NCBI GenBank assembly: GCA_947504705.1
Contig: CANNIA010000011.1
Coordinates: 33,940 to 97,939 of the forward strand
From: Paracoccaceae bacterium
Lineage (GTDB): Bacteria; Pseudomonadota; Alphaproteobacteria; Rhodobacterales; Rhodobacteraceae
Length of the DNA: 64,000 bases
Reading direction: 5' to 3'
In this document: piece after piece, positions 41,908 through 51,413 of the stretch
Numbering within the stretch: the first letter of the stretch is position 1
Layout: each line of letters begins with the position of its first letter
Notes under the pieces: generated by a model
The model's database searches: none
What the model was told of the DNA's origin: nothing
Seen by the model: only the letters and a program-made list of their open reading frames with translations
Position numbers and translations under genes: made by a program

Positions 41908-42816
41908 CTAGATCCGAGGCCGACCACCCATTGTCGGCGGCAAACCTGTGAAGCCTTCCGACGGTAAGCTTGGGGATTGGGGTCCACCACTATCGCCGTG
42001 GCCATTCCAGGAGCTTCTGTCCGATCTTACCACTTTCGTCCCAAACCAGCGATCATGTGGCAAATTCCCCCGCCAGCGCACCAGCGGCACTAGCCACAGG
42101 AAGATGAAGGCACCCGCTGACAGAATTTGCAGCCCGATGGCCAAAGTCTGGACGGCCGGAGGCACGGCTGGCAGCGGCGGCAACATCCAATTTATGAGCG
42201 CGAACGTCGGGACGACCAACAAGTGCGGAAGATTCCGGATCATCTCGCGTCGAAGCGTCGGCACCGGACTGCGACCAACGATCTCAAGTCCCATGAACTT
42301 CTTGCCTACGGACCGCCCAAGAAGGCGCGTTGTAAGGACCGACAGGCAAAGAAAGATGCCGAAGGCGATTGTGTCGGCAAACCGATGAAAGGACGGGATT
42401 CGCAAGGGTATATTGACCTTTTGACCGCCAAGGTCACCGGCTTCCGGAGTATCCGCGAGCGTCGCAGTTGCAGAGATGGCGACGGGAATACCAAAGCTTC
42501 TTTCGACGCAGAATTCCGCAGACGAGATGGTGGCGGGCGCAACCTGATGTCGCAAGAAAGCCAGAATGGGTGTTGCCGGACCGCAGGTCACTGACCCAAG
42601 GTAAAGGGGCGGTCTGAACTCGTCAGAGTTAAGCGCGATCCCAAAGGTATATTTGAAGGTCTTTGCCGCCATGTTGCCGTCAAGGTCGTCGCTTTCGAAA
42701 ATGCCCAGAACAACCGCCGCAACAAACCAAGCTATTAGGACATCAAGCGCATAGGCGAACAGTCGTCGCCAGAAATAACGCGGCGTCTTATAGATATCGG
42801 TTTCGGTAGAAGCCAT
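41908..42816 (-). CDS. RDD-family membrane protein
   Basis: The 302-residue protein begins with the RDD pattern (YFWRRLFAYALDVLIAWFVAAVVLG), has a long non-membrane loop of about 100 residues with two cysteines, and then the second RDD element LLGRSVGKKFMGLEIVG followed by two more membrane helices. It starts one base from the fabI stop, so it is the last gene of the fabA-fabB-fabI transcript. RDD proteins are poorly understood; some act as Na+/H+ antiporters. Composition is less GC-rich than fabI. Confidence 0.8.
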   Translation of the reverse strand: MASTETDIYKTPRYFWRRLFAYALDVLIAWFVAAVVLGIFESDDLDGNMAAKTFKYTFGIALNSDEFRPPLYLGSVTCGPATPILAFLRHQVAPATISSAEFCVERSFGIPVAISATATLADTPEAGDLGGQKVNIPLRIPSFHRFADTIAFGIFLCLSVLTTRLLGRSVGKKFMGLEIVGRSPVPTLRREMIRNLPHLLVVPTFALINWMLPPLPAVPPAVQTLAIGLQILSAGAFIFLWLVPLVRWRGNLPHDRWFGTKVVRSDRSSWNGHGDSGGPQSPSLPSEGFTGLPPTMGGRPRI

Positions 42817-43605
42817 TCAGAGATTGTCAGCCTGCGGCATCCCCAGAAGGTGGAACCCACCGTCGACGTGGACGATCTCACCCGAGGTGCAGTTGCCATA
42901 GTCGGAACACAGCCAGACGGCAGTGCCGCCGATTGCCTCCAGCGTCGCGTTCGACCGGAGGGGGGCATTGTCTTCGGTATGGCGGAAGGTGGCGCGGGCA
43001 CCGCCGATGGCGGACCCTGCCAGCGTCTTCATCGGGCCGGGGCTGATGGCGTTGACGCGGATCTTCTGGGGTCCAAGATCATTGGCAAGGTAACGGGTGG
43101 CCGATTCAAGTGCAGCCTTGGCCACGCCCATCACGTTGTAATTCGGCACCACCTTGTTCGAGCCTTGAAAGGTCAGTGTGATCAGGCTGCCACCGTCAGG
43201 CATCAGTGCCGCAGCCCGGCGGGAAACGTCGATGAAGCTGAAGCAAGAAATGTTCATCGAGTTCAAGAAATTGCCCTTGGTCGTGTTGATGAACCGCCCC
43301 GTCAGTTCCGCCTTGTCCGAAAAGGCGATGGCGTGGATCACGAAATCCAGTGACCCCCAGCGGCGGCCGACTTCGCCAAAGCAGGTATCAAGGCTTTCTT
43401 CGTTCGTCACATCCACGTCGATCAGGAAATCCGACCCGACCGAGGCTGCCAAGGGCTGGACGCGCTTGCCAAAGGCCTCGCCCTGATAGCTGAATGCCAG
43501 TTCCGCCCCTTCGGCTGCAAGCGCCGAGGCGATGCCCCAGGCGATGGAGCGTTCATTCGCCACACCCATGACAAGCCCGCGCTTGCCCTTCATCAACTCG
43601 GCCAT
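42817..43605 (-). CDS. fabI: Enoyl-ACP reductase (NADH)
   Basis: The 262-residue SDR-fold enzyme reduces enoyl-ACP in each cycle of fatty acid elongation. The FabI-specific features are GLVMGVANERSIAWGIA for NADH binding, the Y-x6-K pair in NYNVMGVAKAALE, HAIAFSDKAELTGRF, and SGPMKTLA-like text (ISPGPMKTLAGSAI). It lies between fabB and the RDD gene in one transcript. It is the target class of triclosan-type inhibitors. Confidence 0.95.
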   Translation of the reverse strand: MAELMKGKRGLVMGVANERSIAWGIASALAAEGAELAFSYQGEAFGKRVQPLAASVGSDFLIDVDVTNEESLDTCFGEVGRRWGSLDFVIHAIAFSDKAELTGRFINTTKGNFLNSMNISCFSFIDVSRRAAALMPDGGSLITLTFQGSNKVVPNYNVMGVAKAALESATRYLANDLGPQKIRVNAISPGPMKTLAGSAIGGARATFRHTEDNAPLRSNATLEAIGGTAVWLCSDYGNCTSGEIVHVDGGFHLLGMPQADNL

Positions 43606-43614
43606 CGCAGGCTC

Positions 43615-44844
43615 CTATGAGAGATATTTCGACATCACGAGCGTGGCGTTCGTGCCGCCGAAACCAAATGAATTGGACAGAACAGAATCGATTTGCACAT
43701 TGTCGCGCATCGTTGTCACGATCTCGCTGGGATCAAGGGCCGGGTCCAGCGTTTCCACGTTGGCCGAAGCCGCGATGAAGTTGCCGTTCATCATGATCAA
43801 CGAATAGATAGCCTCCCACACGCCTGCGCCACCAAGGCAGTGCCCGGTCAGGGATTTGGTCGAGGCGATGGGCGGGGTCTGGCCTTTGCCGAAGACGCGG
43901 CGGATTGCTTCAACTTCGGTCACGTCGCCGACGACCGTGCTGGTGCCGTGGCTGTTGATATAGTCGATCTTCCGACCCTTCGGCAGGGTCGACAGCGCCA
44001 AGCGCATCGCCCGTTCGCCGCCTTCACCCGAGGGGGCCACCATGTCGTGCCCGTCGGAGGTCGCGCCATAGCCGGTGACTTCGCCATAGATCTTGGCACC
44101 GCGGGCAAGGGCGTGTTCCAGCTCTTCCAGCACCACGACCCCGCCGCCGCCTGCAATGACAAAGCCGTCGCGGTTGGCGTCATAGCTGCGCGAGGCGCGG
44201 TCCGGTGTGTCGTTGTACTTGGACGACATCGCGCCCATCGCGTCGAAAAGGCAGGACAGCGTCCAGTCCAGCTCCTCACCCCCGCCAGCAAAGACGATGT
44301 CCTGCTTGCCCATCTGGATCAGCTCGGTCCCGTTGCCGATGCAATGCGCCGAGGTCGAACAGGCAGAGGTGATCGAATAGTTCACGCCCTTGATCTTGAA
44401 CGGCGTCGCTAGGCAGGCAGACGTGGTCGATGACATGCCCTTGGTCACGCCAAAGGGCCCGATGCGCTTGGGCGAGCCGGTATCGGTGACGATGTTGTGG
44501 GCCTTGAAGAACGACTTGGTCGAAGGCCCGCCAGAGCCGACGATGATCCCGGTGCGGTCGTTCGAGACGTCCTCGGGTGCCAGACCCGAGTCCTTGACCG
44601 CCTGATCCATGGCGATGAACGTATAAGCCGCGCCATCGCCCATGAAGCGCAGGTCGCGCTTGTCGATATGGTCCTCCAGCACGATGTTTGGCTGGCCATG
44701 GACGCGGCAGCGAAAGCCGCGCTCGGCATAGTCGGGGGCAGCTACGATGCCCGATTTCCCGGCCCTGAGGGAGGCTTCAACCTCTCCGGCAGAATTGCCG
44801 ATGGACGAAACGATCCCGATCCCGGTGATGACGACGCGGCGCAT
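43615..44844 (-). CDS. fabB: 3-oxoacyl-ACP synthase I
   Basis: The 409-residue condensing enzyme elongates acyl-ACP and, together with FabA, makes unsaturated fatty acids. The Cys-His-His triad is visible: nucleophile in [13 protein letters not shown], His in [12 protein letters not shown], and His in [13 protein letters not shown]. The ending [12 protein letters not shown] is typical. It lies 9 bp before fabI and 145 bp after fabA on the same strand. Confidence 0.96.
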   Translation of the reverse strand: MRRVVITGIGIVSSIGNSAGEVEASLRAGKSGIVAAPDYAERGFRCRVHGQPNIVLEDHIDKRDLRFMGDGAAYTFIAMDQAVKDSGLAPEDVSNDRTGIIVGSGGPSTKSFFKAHNIVTDTGSPKRIGPFGVTKGMSSTTSACLATPFKIKGVNYSITSACSTSAHCIGNGTELIQMGKQDIVFAGGGEELDWTLSCLFDAMGAMSSKYNDTPDRASRSYDANRDGFVIAGGGGVVVLEELEHALARGAKIYGEVTGYGATSDGHDMVAPSGEGGERAMRLALSTLPKGRKIDYINSHGTSTVVGDVTEVEAIRRVFGKGQTPPIASTKSLTGHCLGGAGVWEAIYSLIMMNGNFIAASANVETLDPALDPSEIVTTMRDNVQIDSVLSNSFGFGGTNATLVMSKYLS

Positions 44845-44910
44845 GGAGCCTCCTTAACCTGCTTCAGCCCTGTTTAGGGCAGAGGGGAAGAGGGGGCAAG
44901 ACGGTTGGGC

Positions 44911-44930
44911 GCGGATGGTCGCTCATCCGC
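44911..44930 (-). other. Hairpin between fabA and fabB
   Basis: GCGGATG (44911-44917) pairs with CATCCGC (44924-44930) around a 6-base loop, within the 145-bp spacer between fabA and fabB. A second short hairpin, GCCCT-GTTT-AGGGC, lies just before fabB near 44866-44880. They may tune fabB relative to fabA by attenuation or RNA stability; no U tract is present, so a full terminator is doubtful. Confidence 0.4.
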
Positions 44931-44989
44931 CCTTGCAGGCGGCTTCGCTGGGCCAAGCGATGAATGCCGTCAGGCTTGAAGAGCGGCGC

Positions 44990-45499
44990 TCACGCCTCGC
45001 TCAGCGCGACCTTCATATCGGTGACGAGGTAGATCGTCTCGCCATCCGCTTCGACCCGGCCGTTGGCGACACCCATGGTCAGGCGGCGGGTGGTCAGCGC
45101 CTTGGTGAAGTCCACGAAGTAGGTGAGCTTCTTGCGGTCGGGGCGGACCATGCCGGTCAGTTTGACCTCGCCCACACCCAGCGCATAGCCGCGGCCCAGC
45201 CAGCCGCGCCAGCCGAGGTTGAAGCCGGTCAGCTGCCAGAGGCCGTCAAGCCCAAGGCAGCCCGGCATGATCGGGTTGCCGGGGAAATGGCAATCGAAGA
45301 ACCAAAGGTCGGGCGTGATGTCGAATTCGGCCACCACATGGCCCTTGCCATGTTCGCCCCGGTCTTCCGAGATGTCGGTGATCCGGTCCATCATCAGCAT
45401 CGGCGGCGCCGGAAGCTGGGCGTTGCCGGGCCCGAACAACTCGCCCCGCGAACAGGCAAGAAGAGCTTCCTTGTCGAAGCTGGTAGGATAAGCGGCCAT
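44990..45499 (-). CDS. fabA: 3-hydroxydecanoyl-ACP dehydratase/isomerase
   Basis: The 169-residue bifunctional enzyme dehydrates 3-hydroxydecanoyl-ACP and isomerises trans-2 to cis-3-decenoyl-ACP, the branch to unsaturated fatty acids. The active-site His lies in [14 protein letters not shown] and the Asp in [10 protein letters not shown]. Length and start ([20 protein letters not shown]) match the family. It heads the fabA-fabB-fabI-RDD transcript and is divergent from nhaA. Confidence 0.97.
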   Translation of the reverse strand: MAAYPTSFDKEALLACSRGELFGPGNAQLPAPPMLMMDRITDISEDRGEHGKGHVVAEFDITPDLWFFDCHFPGNPIMPGCLGLDGLWQLTGFNLGWRGWLGRGYALGVGEVKLTGMVRPDRKKLTYFVDFTKALTTRRLTMGVANGRVEADGETIYLVTDMKVALSEA

Positions 45500-45631
45500 T
45501 CCCCGTGCACCCTTTCAAATCATTTCAATCGGTGTAGCATCGGGCAAGAAGAGCTTGCAAGGGCGGCGGCAGGATGGGCGCCTGGTCGGCCCGGGGCTTG
45601 CCGAAACCCGCAACGGCCCTATCTTGGCCCG

Positions 45632-46801
45632 ATGAGCCAGATTTCGCCCCCTTCTACCCCGTCGATCCTTGCCCGCCTTTTCCAGCATGAGGCCGCAGGT
45701 GGCATCGTGCTGATGCTGGCAACGCTTGTCGCCCTTGTCGTCGCCAACTCCCCGCTGCGCGACGCCTATCTTGCGGCGCTGGATGCACCCCTGTCGATCA
45801 CCCTTGCCGGGACTGGGCTTACCAAGCCCCTGATCCTGTGGATCAACGACGGGCTGATGGCGGTGTTCTTCTTTCTGATCGGGCTTGAGTTGAAGCGCGA
45901 GGTGCTGGAAGGGAAACTGGCGCGCCCGTCCGACATCGTGCTGCCGGGTGTCGCGGCGTTGGGGGGCATGGTCGCCCCGGCGCTGATTTACCTAAGCCTG
46001 AACGAAGGGCCGCTGCTGCGCGGCTGGGCCATTCCGACCGCCACCGACATCGCCTTTGCTTTGGGCGTGCTGGCGCTGGTTGGGAAGGGGTTGCCGTTGG
46101 GGCTGAAGACCTTTCTTCTGACGCTGGCAATTCTGGACGATCTTGGCGCGATCCTGATCATTGCGATCTTCTATACCGACCATCTGAAGCTGACCTATCT
46201 TGCGCTGGCGCTGGTGCCGCTGGCCGGGCTTTGGATGCTTGGTCGTCTGCGCCCGGCCCGGGTGGCGCCTGCGTTGCTGCTTGGTGTGGTGCTTTGGGTT
46301 CTGGTCTTGAAATCCGGCGTCCATGCCACGCTGGCCGGGGTGGTCACGGCGTTCTTCATCCCGCTGAAGGATCGCAAGGGCGGCTCGCCCCTGCATCGGC
46401 TTGAGGACGGGCTGCACCCCTATGTCGCCTTTCTGATCGTGCCGGTTTTTGCCTTTGCCAATGCCGGGCTTGACCTTGGCGGTCTTTCGATCGCGGCCTT
46501 GACCTCTCCCCTGACGCTGGGGGTGACGGCGGGGTTGGTGGTGGGCAAGCTTCTGGGCGTGCTTTTGGCCACGTTTGCCTTGGTGACGCTGGGTCTGGCG
46601 CGACTGCCCGAAGGGGCAGGGTGGGGGCATATGGCGGGGGTGGCGCTGCTTGCGGGGATCGGCTTCACCATGTCGCTTTTCATCGGGGGGCTAAGCTTTG
46701 GCGAGGGGGCCGAGATGGACGCGGTGCGGCTGGGGGTGCTTGTCGCTTCGGCCTTCGCGGCGGTTGCGGGCTTTGTGCTCTTGCGCGCGCTGCGGCGGTA
46801 A
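45632..46801 (+). CDS. nhaA: Na+/H+ antiporter NhaA
   Basis: The 389-residue inner-membrane antiporter has about 12 helices. The paired aspartates of the ion site are in LTLAILDDLGAILIIAIFY, and the family signatures WAIPTATDIAFALGVL and GIGFTMSLFIGGLSF are intact. ATG 45632 fits the family start (SILARLFQHEAAGGIVLMLAT); the much longer upstream open frame runs antisense to fabA and is ignored. It separates fabA from irr, which are direct neighbours in many relatives as I recall. Confidence 0.95.
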   Translation: MSQISPPSTPSILARLFQHEAAGGIVLMLATLVALVVANSPLRDAYLAALDAPLSITLAGTGLTKPLILWINDGLMAVFFFLIGLELKREVLEGKLARPSDIVLPGVAALGGMVAPALIYLSLNEGPLLRGWAIPTATDIAFALGVLALVGKGLPLGLKTFLLTLAILDDLGAILIIAIFYTDHLKLTYLALALVPLAGLWMLGRLRPARVAPALLLGVVLWVLVLKSGVHATLAGVVTAFFIPLKDRKGGSPLHRLEDGLHPYVAFLIVPVFAFANAGLDLGGLSIAALTSPLTLGVTAGLVVGKLLGVLLATFALVTLGLARLPEGAGWGHMAGVALLAGIGFTMSLFIGGLSFGEGAEMDAVRLGVLVASAFAAVAGFVLLRALRR

Positions 46802-46860
46802 TGGCTTGTCGCAGGGGGCGCGCGTCCTGTATTACAAGGCGTGAAGTGGAAGGCCAGGCG

Positions 46861-47277
46861 ATGGACGCATCCCCCGAAACACATGTCGCAAGATGGCTGG
46901 CCAGCGGGCAGTTGCGTCCGACGCGGCAGCGTCTGGCCTTGGCCGAATTGTTGGTCGGCGACGGGATGAACCGGCATGTGACGGCGGAAAGCCTGTTTGC
47001 ACTTTCCCTGAACGCGGGCGAAAAGGTCAGCCTTGCGACCGTCTACAACACGCTGCGGGCCTTTTGCCACGCGGGCCTGATGAACGAGATCGTGGTTGAT
47101 GGCTCGAAAAGTTATTTCGACACGCGCACTGATGATCACCCGCATTTCTATTGGGAAGACAGCCACCGCCTGACCGACGCACCTGCCGAGGAACTGAAGA
47201 TCGCCTCGTTGCCGCAAGTGCCGCCGGGGATGGAGCTTTCGCGCGTCGATGTGGTGATCCGGTTGCGTCGCGCCTAA
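46861..47277 (+). CDS. irr: Iron response regulator, Fur family
   Basis: The 138-residue Fur-superfamily regulator controls iron and haem genes in alphaproteobacteria. It has the winged-helix segment LRPTRQRLALAELLVG and the recognition helix region VSLATVYNTLRAF. The Irr-type substitution DDHPHFYWEDSHRL stands where Fur has its metal-binding histidine run, and the C-terminus lacks the cysteines of classical Fur. There is no N-terminal haem regulatory motif. It lies 59 bp after nhaA in the same direction. Confidence 0.9.
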   Translation: MDASPETHVARWLASGQLRPTRQRLALAELLVGDGMNRHVTAESLFALSLNAGEKVSLATVYNTLRAFCHAGLMNEIVVDGSKSYFDTRTDDHPHFYWEDSHRLTDAPAEELKIASLPQVPPGMELSRVDVVIRLRRA

Positions 47278-47298
47278 GGGCAGCGGCATCCTGCAACT

Positions 47299-47402
47299 GG
47301 ATACACCGGGCAGGGACCTTGGGGAAAAAGGGTGCCCGGCGTATCCAAGTCACTGGAAACTGGCGCACCAAGGGTGGAAAGACGGGTCTTCCCGACCCTT
47401 GG
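47299..47402 (+). terminator. Two long hairpins downstream of irr
   Basis: The first stem runs 47299-47312 against 47333-47346 (GGATACACCGGGCA with TGCCCGGCGTATCC), 14 pairs with one mismatch around a 20-base loop. The second pairs CCAAGGGT (47368-47375) with ACCCTTGG (47395-47402) and contains an inner CGGG-TCTT-CCCG stem. They lie between irr and the XRE gene. They could be the irr terminator plus a stability element, or a small structured RNA. Confidence 0.5.
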
Positions 47403-47483
47403 CAGCAGAATGCACTCGAAAAAACAGGCCTGAAATAAGCAGGCTAGTAGGGAAAGTGTGCCATTTCTTGCCTGAACTGGCGA

Positions 47484-47538
47484 GTTGCAACGCATGGTGA
47501 CGGGTTGCGTTAGCGTGCAGAAAGTTGCATCTGGTTGC
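47484..47538. promoter_or_regulatory. Helically phased GTTGC sites upstream of the XRE gene
   Basis: GTTGC begins at 47484, 47504, 47524 and 47534, so successive copies are 20, 20 and 10 bases apart; a weaker match, CGTGC, sits at 47514 on the same lattice. The last two copies are GTTGCAT. The array ends 24 bases before the start of the XRE regulator. All copies face one side of the helix, as expected for cooperative binding, most simply autoregulation by the downstream protein. Confidence 0.55.
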
Positions 47539-47561
47539 ATGTTGTCGCCAAGGAGGTGCTG

Positions 47562-48401
47562 ATGACCCTGCCAGACGACTTTGCCTCCCGACTGCGACTT
47601 GCGCTTGCCAAGGCGAACTTGTCGCCTGCAGCCCTTGGGGCGGCTGTGGGCGTCGACAAGTCGGTCGTGTCGCGGTGGCTTTCCGGGCGCGTCCGCCCGA
47701 CCCAGCACAACCTTTCGAAAATTGCCGCCGTTCTTGCCGAACGCCTGCCCGGCTTCACGGTACTGTCTTTTGATGGCCCTGACCTGCTTGGACCTTTTGC
47801 CCGAGAGGCAGATGCTGGGTCTGGCACCCACGCGTTGTCGGTTCCGTTTTCGCTGCTTGATTCTGCACGCAACGAAACAGCCCGGCGCGGCATGGAATAT
47901 TTCGGGACCTACTGGCTTTACTATTGGGCCTTTGGCCAACCCGGGCAGTTTGCCCGGATGGCGCTGATGCTTCGGCCAGAGAACGGTATCATCGAGGCGC
48001 GCTATGGCGCTGAGGGGTTCGCCTTCAAGGGGTCAGCGCTTCTGATGCTGAATCGGATGTACCTGATCATGGCGGAAGAGCGGTTTGAAGCCATGGCATT
48101 TCTGGTGCTGAACGCGGGGCAACAGCCGAAAGCACGGTTCATCACGGGTGTTCTGACCGGCCCGGCCGAAGGGTTGCTGGTTCCAACCTCGGCCGCCGCT
48201 GTCTTGGTGCGGAATGGCGATCTTTCAGCGGACAAGGCGGTTGATCTGGCGAAGTTTTCCAAAGACTGCGAGCGCCCCGCACTTGTGGACGAGGCTGAGG
48301 TGCCGGCGGCTGCACTGGCCTGCCTCCGGCTGGCATCGAACAGAAAGGGACCGTTGATGCAGGCTCCCTATTCCAGCGGCGAAGTCGACGGCGCGCTCTG
48401 A
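47562..48401 (+). CDS. XRE-family DNA-binding protein with an uncharacterised C-terminal domain
   Basis: The 279-residue protein has a Cro/CI-type helix-turn-helix at about residues 18-55 (ALAKANLSPAALGAAVGVDKSVVSRWLSGRVRPTQHNL-like). A larger C-terminal domain (about 95-250) includes RRGMEYFGTYWLYYWAFGQPG and TSAAAVLVRNGDLSADKAVDL; I recognise no family in it. The ATG at 47562 has AAGGAGG 5 bases upstream. The phased GTTGC sites directly upstream suggest it controls its own gene. Confidence 0.8.
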   Translation: MTLPDDFASRLRLALAKANLSPAALGAAVGVDKSVVSRWLSGRVRPTQHNLSKIAAVLAERLPGFTVLSFDGPDLLGPFAREADAGSGTHALSVPFSLLDSARNETARRGMEYFGTYWLYYWAFGQPGQFARMALMLRPENGIIEARYGAEGFAFKGSALLMLNRMYLIMAEERFEAMAFLVLNAGQQPKARFITGVLTGPAEGLLVPTSAAAVLVRNGDLSADKAVDLAKFSKDCERPALVDEAEVPAAALACLRLASNRKGPLMQAPYSSGEVDGAL

Positions 48402-48413
48402 AGTGCTGCCCGC

Positions 48414-49283
48414 CTAGAACCACTGGCCCGGTTCGATAAATCCGTGTTCCAGAAGCTGACGGTCATTCCATTCGAATGGGATCGAGTTTCGCCACCGGAC
48501 CCCTTGCACGGCGTGGCGGGACCCCGGATTGGTGCAAAGCGCCTTCGCCGCGCGAAAGGAACAGACCGCTGCCGTCAGGTTGTGATGCCAGGCGCAGGCA
48601 TAGGTGTTCATCTCGTCATCCGACAGTGTTAGGTCTGGCAAAAGCCGCAGCCCCGGCTTGGCGCGGAACAGCGAGATGCGGTCGATCCGGCGACGCTCCC
48701 AGGCGACATGCTCTTCGAAGCGACGACGGAGGCCCCCGTAAACTTCGATCTGGCGCTCTTTCGGTTGCCAGTTGTTCGCCGGGTCTTTGCGCTCTAGTGC
48801 ATAATAGCCAAGCTGATCGAACCAGGTATCAGTAAGGGAAACTCCGTTTGGCGCGGTCGAAAGGTCGCCCGCGTAAAGATCGATGACGTAGGTCATCATC
48901 GCCGCACGCCGTTCTTCGGTGTGGAAGGCTAGTAGCTCACGCACGTTTCGCGTGTTGCTGAACGGATAGTACAGGTATTCCGCATTGTAGCAGTAGTGAA
49001 TCCAGGTGCCCGGCAACCGGTCGATCACCGCGTTCACGGCATTCGGAAGTGCGTCTTCCGCATGGACATCATGGCTGGCCACATGCACCCGGGCGGCCGT
49101 TTCGGCGTCAAGTTCCACGCCGGGGGGTGCCAGAAGAATCACGTCGCGAAAGCCGATCTTCAGAAGATGAGCCAGTGTGGACTGCACCTCGACCTCGTCT
49201 TCGGCCAAGACAAGCGCAAGCGGGCCTTTGGCAAGGTCTTTCGCTTTCGCAGTCAGAAGGTCGGCGAGGCTTGGGTAGGGCAT
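48414..49283 (-). CDS. Conserved hypothetical protein, possibly glycosyltransferase-related
   Basis: The 289-residue protein starts at ATG 49283 (MPYPSLADLLTAKAKDLAKG). The first 90 residues look like a small alpha/beta domain (LALVLAEDEVEVQSTLAHLLKIGFRDVILLAPPG). The rest includes WIHYCYNAEYLYYPFSNTRNV and MMTYVIDLYAGDLS, a pattern I associate with Rhodobacterales proteins annotated as family 2 glycosyltransferase-like. I cannot confirm that. No signal peptide or membrane helix. It is convergent with the XRE gene. Confidence 0.6.
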   Translation of the reverse strand: MPYPSLADLLTAKAKDLAKGPLALVLAEDEVEVQSTLAHLLKIGFRDVILLAPPGVELDAETAARVHVASHDVHAEDALPNAVNAVIDRLPGTWIHYCYNAEYLYYPFSNTRNVRELLAFHTEERRAAMMTYVIDLYAGDLSTAPNGVSLTDTWFDQLGYYALERKDPANNWQPKERQIEVYGGLRRRFEEHVAWERRRIDRISLFRAKPGLRLLPDLTLSDDEMNTYACAWHHNLTAAVCSFRAAKALCTNPGSRHAVQGVRWRNSIPFEWNDRQLLEHGFIEPGQWF

Positions 49284-49432
49284 GTCAGGGTCCGAAGATG
49301 CGTTGCGGCAGATTCGGCGATCCGAACCCGCATTGCAAGGTGTCGCATTGGGCAAGGGACTGGTCGGCACTGGCAGGCTTAAACGCCGTGGGTCCGCAAG
49401 ACTGGTGGCCAGTGAGCAGGGAGAATGCGGCG

Positions 49433-49852
49433 ATGGCAACGACAGAGACCGGCGGATGCTTGTGCGGCAAGGTCCGCTTCACGACAACAGGACCGCTGCG
49501 CGAGGTGATCTTTTGCCATTGCGCGCAATGTCGGCGGCAGTCGGGGCTTTACTTCGCGGCCACCAGCATCGGCGCTGACCACTTGGCGCTGCAGGGGCAG
49601 GAGAACATCACCTGGTTCGCTGCTTCGGATTTCGCGAAGCGGGGCTTCTGTGCGACTTGCGGGTCGATCTTGTTCTGGAAACCGAATGCCGAAGCCCGCT
49701 ATGCGATCCTTGCCGGGGCCTTCGACCGGCCCGAAGCCTTGCATCCCGGCTATCACATCTGCACCGGGGGACGGCCTGACTTCTATGCGATCAGCGACGG
49801 CCTGCCTCAATATGAGGGCGACGGGCCGGGGGTCACGACGGCAGCGGGCTGA
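49433..49852 (+). CDS. GFA/CENP-V domain protein
   Basis: The 139-residue protein carries the zinc-binding cysteine set of the GFA family: GGCLCGKVRF, FCHCAQCRRQSG and GFCATCGSILFW. The family includes glutathione-dependent formaldehyde-activating enzyme, but most members have unknown activity, and neither formaldehyde dehydrogenase nor its regulators are nearby. The true start is taken as ATG 49433, directly before the first motif. Confidence 0.88.
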   Translation: MATTETGGCLCGKVRFTTTGPLREVIFCHCAQCRRQSGLYFAATSIGADHLALQGQENITWFAASDFAKRGFCATCGSILFWKPNAEARYAILAGAFDRPEALHPGYHICTGGRPDFYAISDGLPQYEGDGPGVTTAAG

Positions 49853-49918
49853 AGGTGGCGTTGCTGCGCCGGGGCTAAGGGTGTAAATGCGCGGACCACC
49901 CCTGAAGGACCCAGGCGC

Positions 49919-51238
49919 ATGACCGACGTGAAAAAGATTTTCGTCAAGACCTACGGCTGCCAGATGAACGTCTATGACTCTGAGCGCATGGCCGAAGCCC
50001 TTGGCGCGAAGGGCTATGTCACGACGGACAAGGTCGAAGACGCCGACATGGTGCTGCTGAACACCTGCCATATCCGCGAAAAAGCCTCCGAGAAGCTCTA
50101 TTCGGCCCTTGGTCGGTTGCGCGCGCTGAAGAATGCCAAGCCCGACCTGAAAGTCGGTGTTGCGGGCTGCGTGGCGCAGGCCGAGGGGGCGGAAATCCTC
50201 CGCCGCTCGCCGGTGGTCGATCTGGTCGTGGGGCCGCAGGCCTATCACCGCCTGCCCGAGATGCTGGATGCGGGGGGGCGGCAGGTCGATACCGACTTTC
50301 CAGTCGAGGACAAGTTTACCCTTCTGCCCGAACGCAAGTCCCTGCGCGGGCCGACGGCGTTTCTGACAGTGCAGGAAGGCTGCGACAAGTTCTGCGCCTT
50401 CTGCGTCGTGCCCTATACCCGCGGTGCCGAAGTCAGCCGCCCTGTGTCACGGCTTCTGGTCGAGGCACGGGGATTGGTGGCCCAAGGCGTGCGCGAGATC
50501 ACGCTTCTGGGCCAGAACGTCAACGCATACCATGGCGAAGGAGCGGACGGCGCTTGGGCCCTGTCCCGCCTGTTGCGCGAACTGGCAAAGGTCGACGGTC
50601 TGGCCCGGCTGCGCTATACCACCAGCCACCCCAACGACATGGACGACGATCTGATCGCTGCCCACGGTGATCTTCCCGCGCTGATGCCCTATCTGCATCT
50701 GCCGGTGCAATCGGGCAGCGACCAGATCCTGAAGGCGATGAACCGCAAGCACACTGCGGACAGTTATCTGCGGCTGATCGACCGGATCCGGGCGGTGCGG
50801 CCCGATGTCCTGCTGTCCTCGGACTTTATCGTCGGCTTCCCCGGCGAGACGGACGCCGATTTCCAAGCGACGCTGGACCTGATCCGTGCGGTTGGGTTCG
50901 GGCAGGCCTTCAGCTTCAAATACTCGGCCCGTCCCGGCACGCCGGCCGCCGAAAAAACCGCGGTTCCGGCCCCGGTCGCGGATGCCCGGCTGCATGAGTT
51001 GCAGGCCCTGATCACCGGTCAACAACGTGCTGCGCAAGAAGCGATGGTCGGGCGCGAAGTCACGGTGCTTTACGAAAAGCCGGGGCGCATGGCGGGGCAG
51101 ATGGTTGGCAAGTCTGATCACCTCCACGCGGTCCACGTCAGCGACCCCGACGGCCGAATCGGTCAACTGAAGCGGGTGCGCGTATTAGCTTCGTCCTCCA
51201 ACTCATTGGCAGCAGACCCCCTTTTCACGATTGAGTGA
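49919..51238 (+). CDS. miaB: tRNA-2-methylthio-N6-dimethylallyladenosine synthase
   Basis: The 439-residue radical-SAM methylthiotransferase modifies A37 of tRNAs. The N-terminal domain has the three cluster cysteines (YGCQMN, NTCHIR, AGCVAQ), the radical-SAM motif is [16 protein letters not shown], and a TRAM domain ends the protein ([12 protein letters not shown] to [14 protein letters not shown]). The length is normal. It stands at the usual place upstream of phoH-ybeY-corC-lnt, here separated from phoH by two envelope genes. Confidence 0.97.
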   Translation: MTDVKKIFVKTYGCQMNVYDSERMAEALGAKGYVTTDKVEDADMVLLNTCHIREKASEKLYSALGRLRALKNAKPDLKVGVAGCVAQAEGAEILRRSPVVDLVVGPQAYHRLPEMLDAGGRQVDTDFPVEDKFTLLPERKSLRGPTAFLTVQEGCDKFCAFCVVPYTRGAEVSRPVSRLLVEARGLVAQGVREITLLGQNVNAYHGEGADGAWALSRLLRELAKVDGLARLRYTTSHPNDMDDDLIAAHGDLPALMPYLHLPVQSGSDQILKAMNRKHTADSYLRLIDRIRAVRPDVLLSSDFIVGFPGETDADFQATLDLIRAVGFGQAFSFKYSARPGTPAAEKTAVPAPVADARLHELQALITGQQRAAQEAMVGREVTVLYEKPGRMAGQMVGKSDHLHAVHVSDPDGRIGQLKRVRVLASSSNSLAADPLFTIE

Positions 51239-51413
51239 AGGGTTGGAACTGTTGCAAAATGGCAAGAATTGTTCGAATTTGTATGCTCCGGGTGAGGAAA
51301 ATCGCGATCCCGGCGAAGTTTTTCTTCTTGATGGGCCGAAGAGGGGCTTTAATCGTTAAGATGTCTGGCGCGGCGAGGATTTGCTGCCGCCGAGTGTGAG
51401 GAGTGCCAATTTC

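Noticed and set aside
44915..45631. N-terminal extension of nhaA
   Set aside because: The extra residues are antisense to fabA and have no NhaA similarity; ATG 45632 gives the family start.
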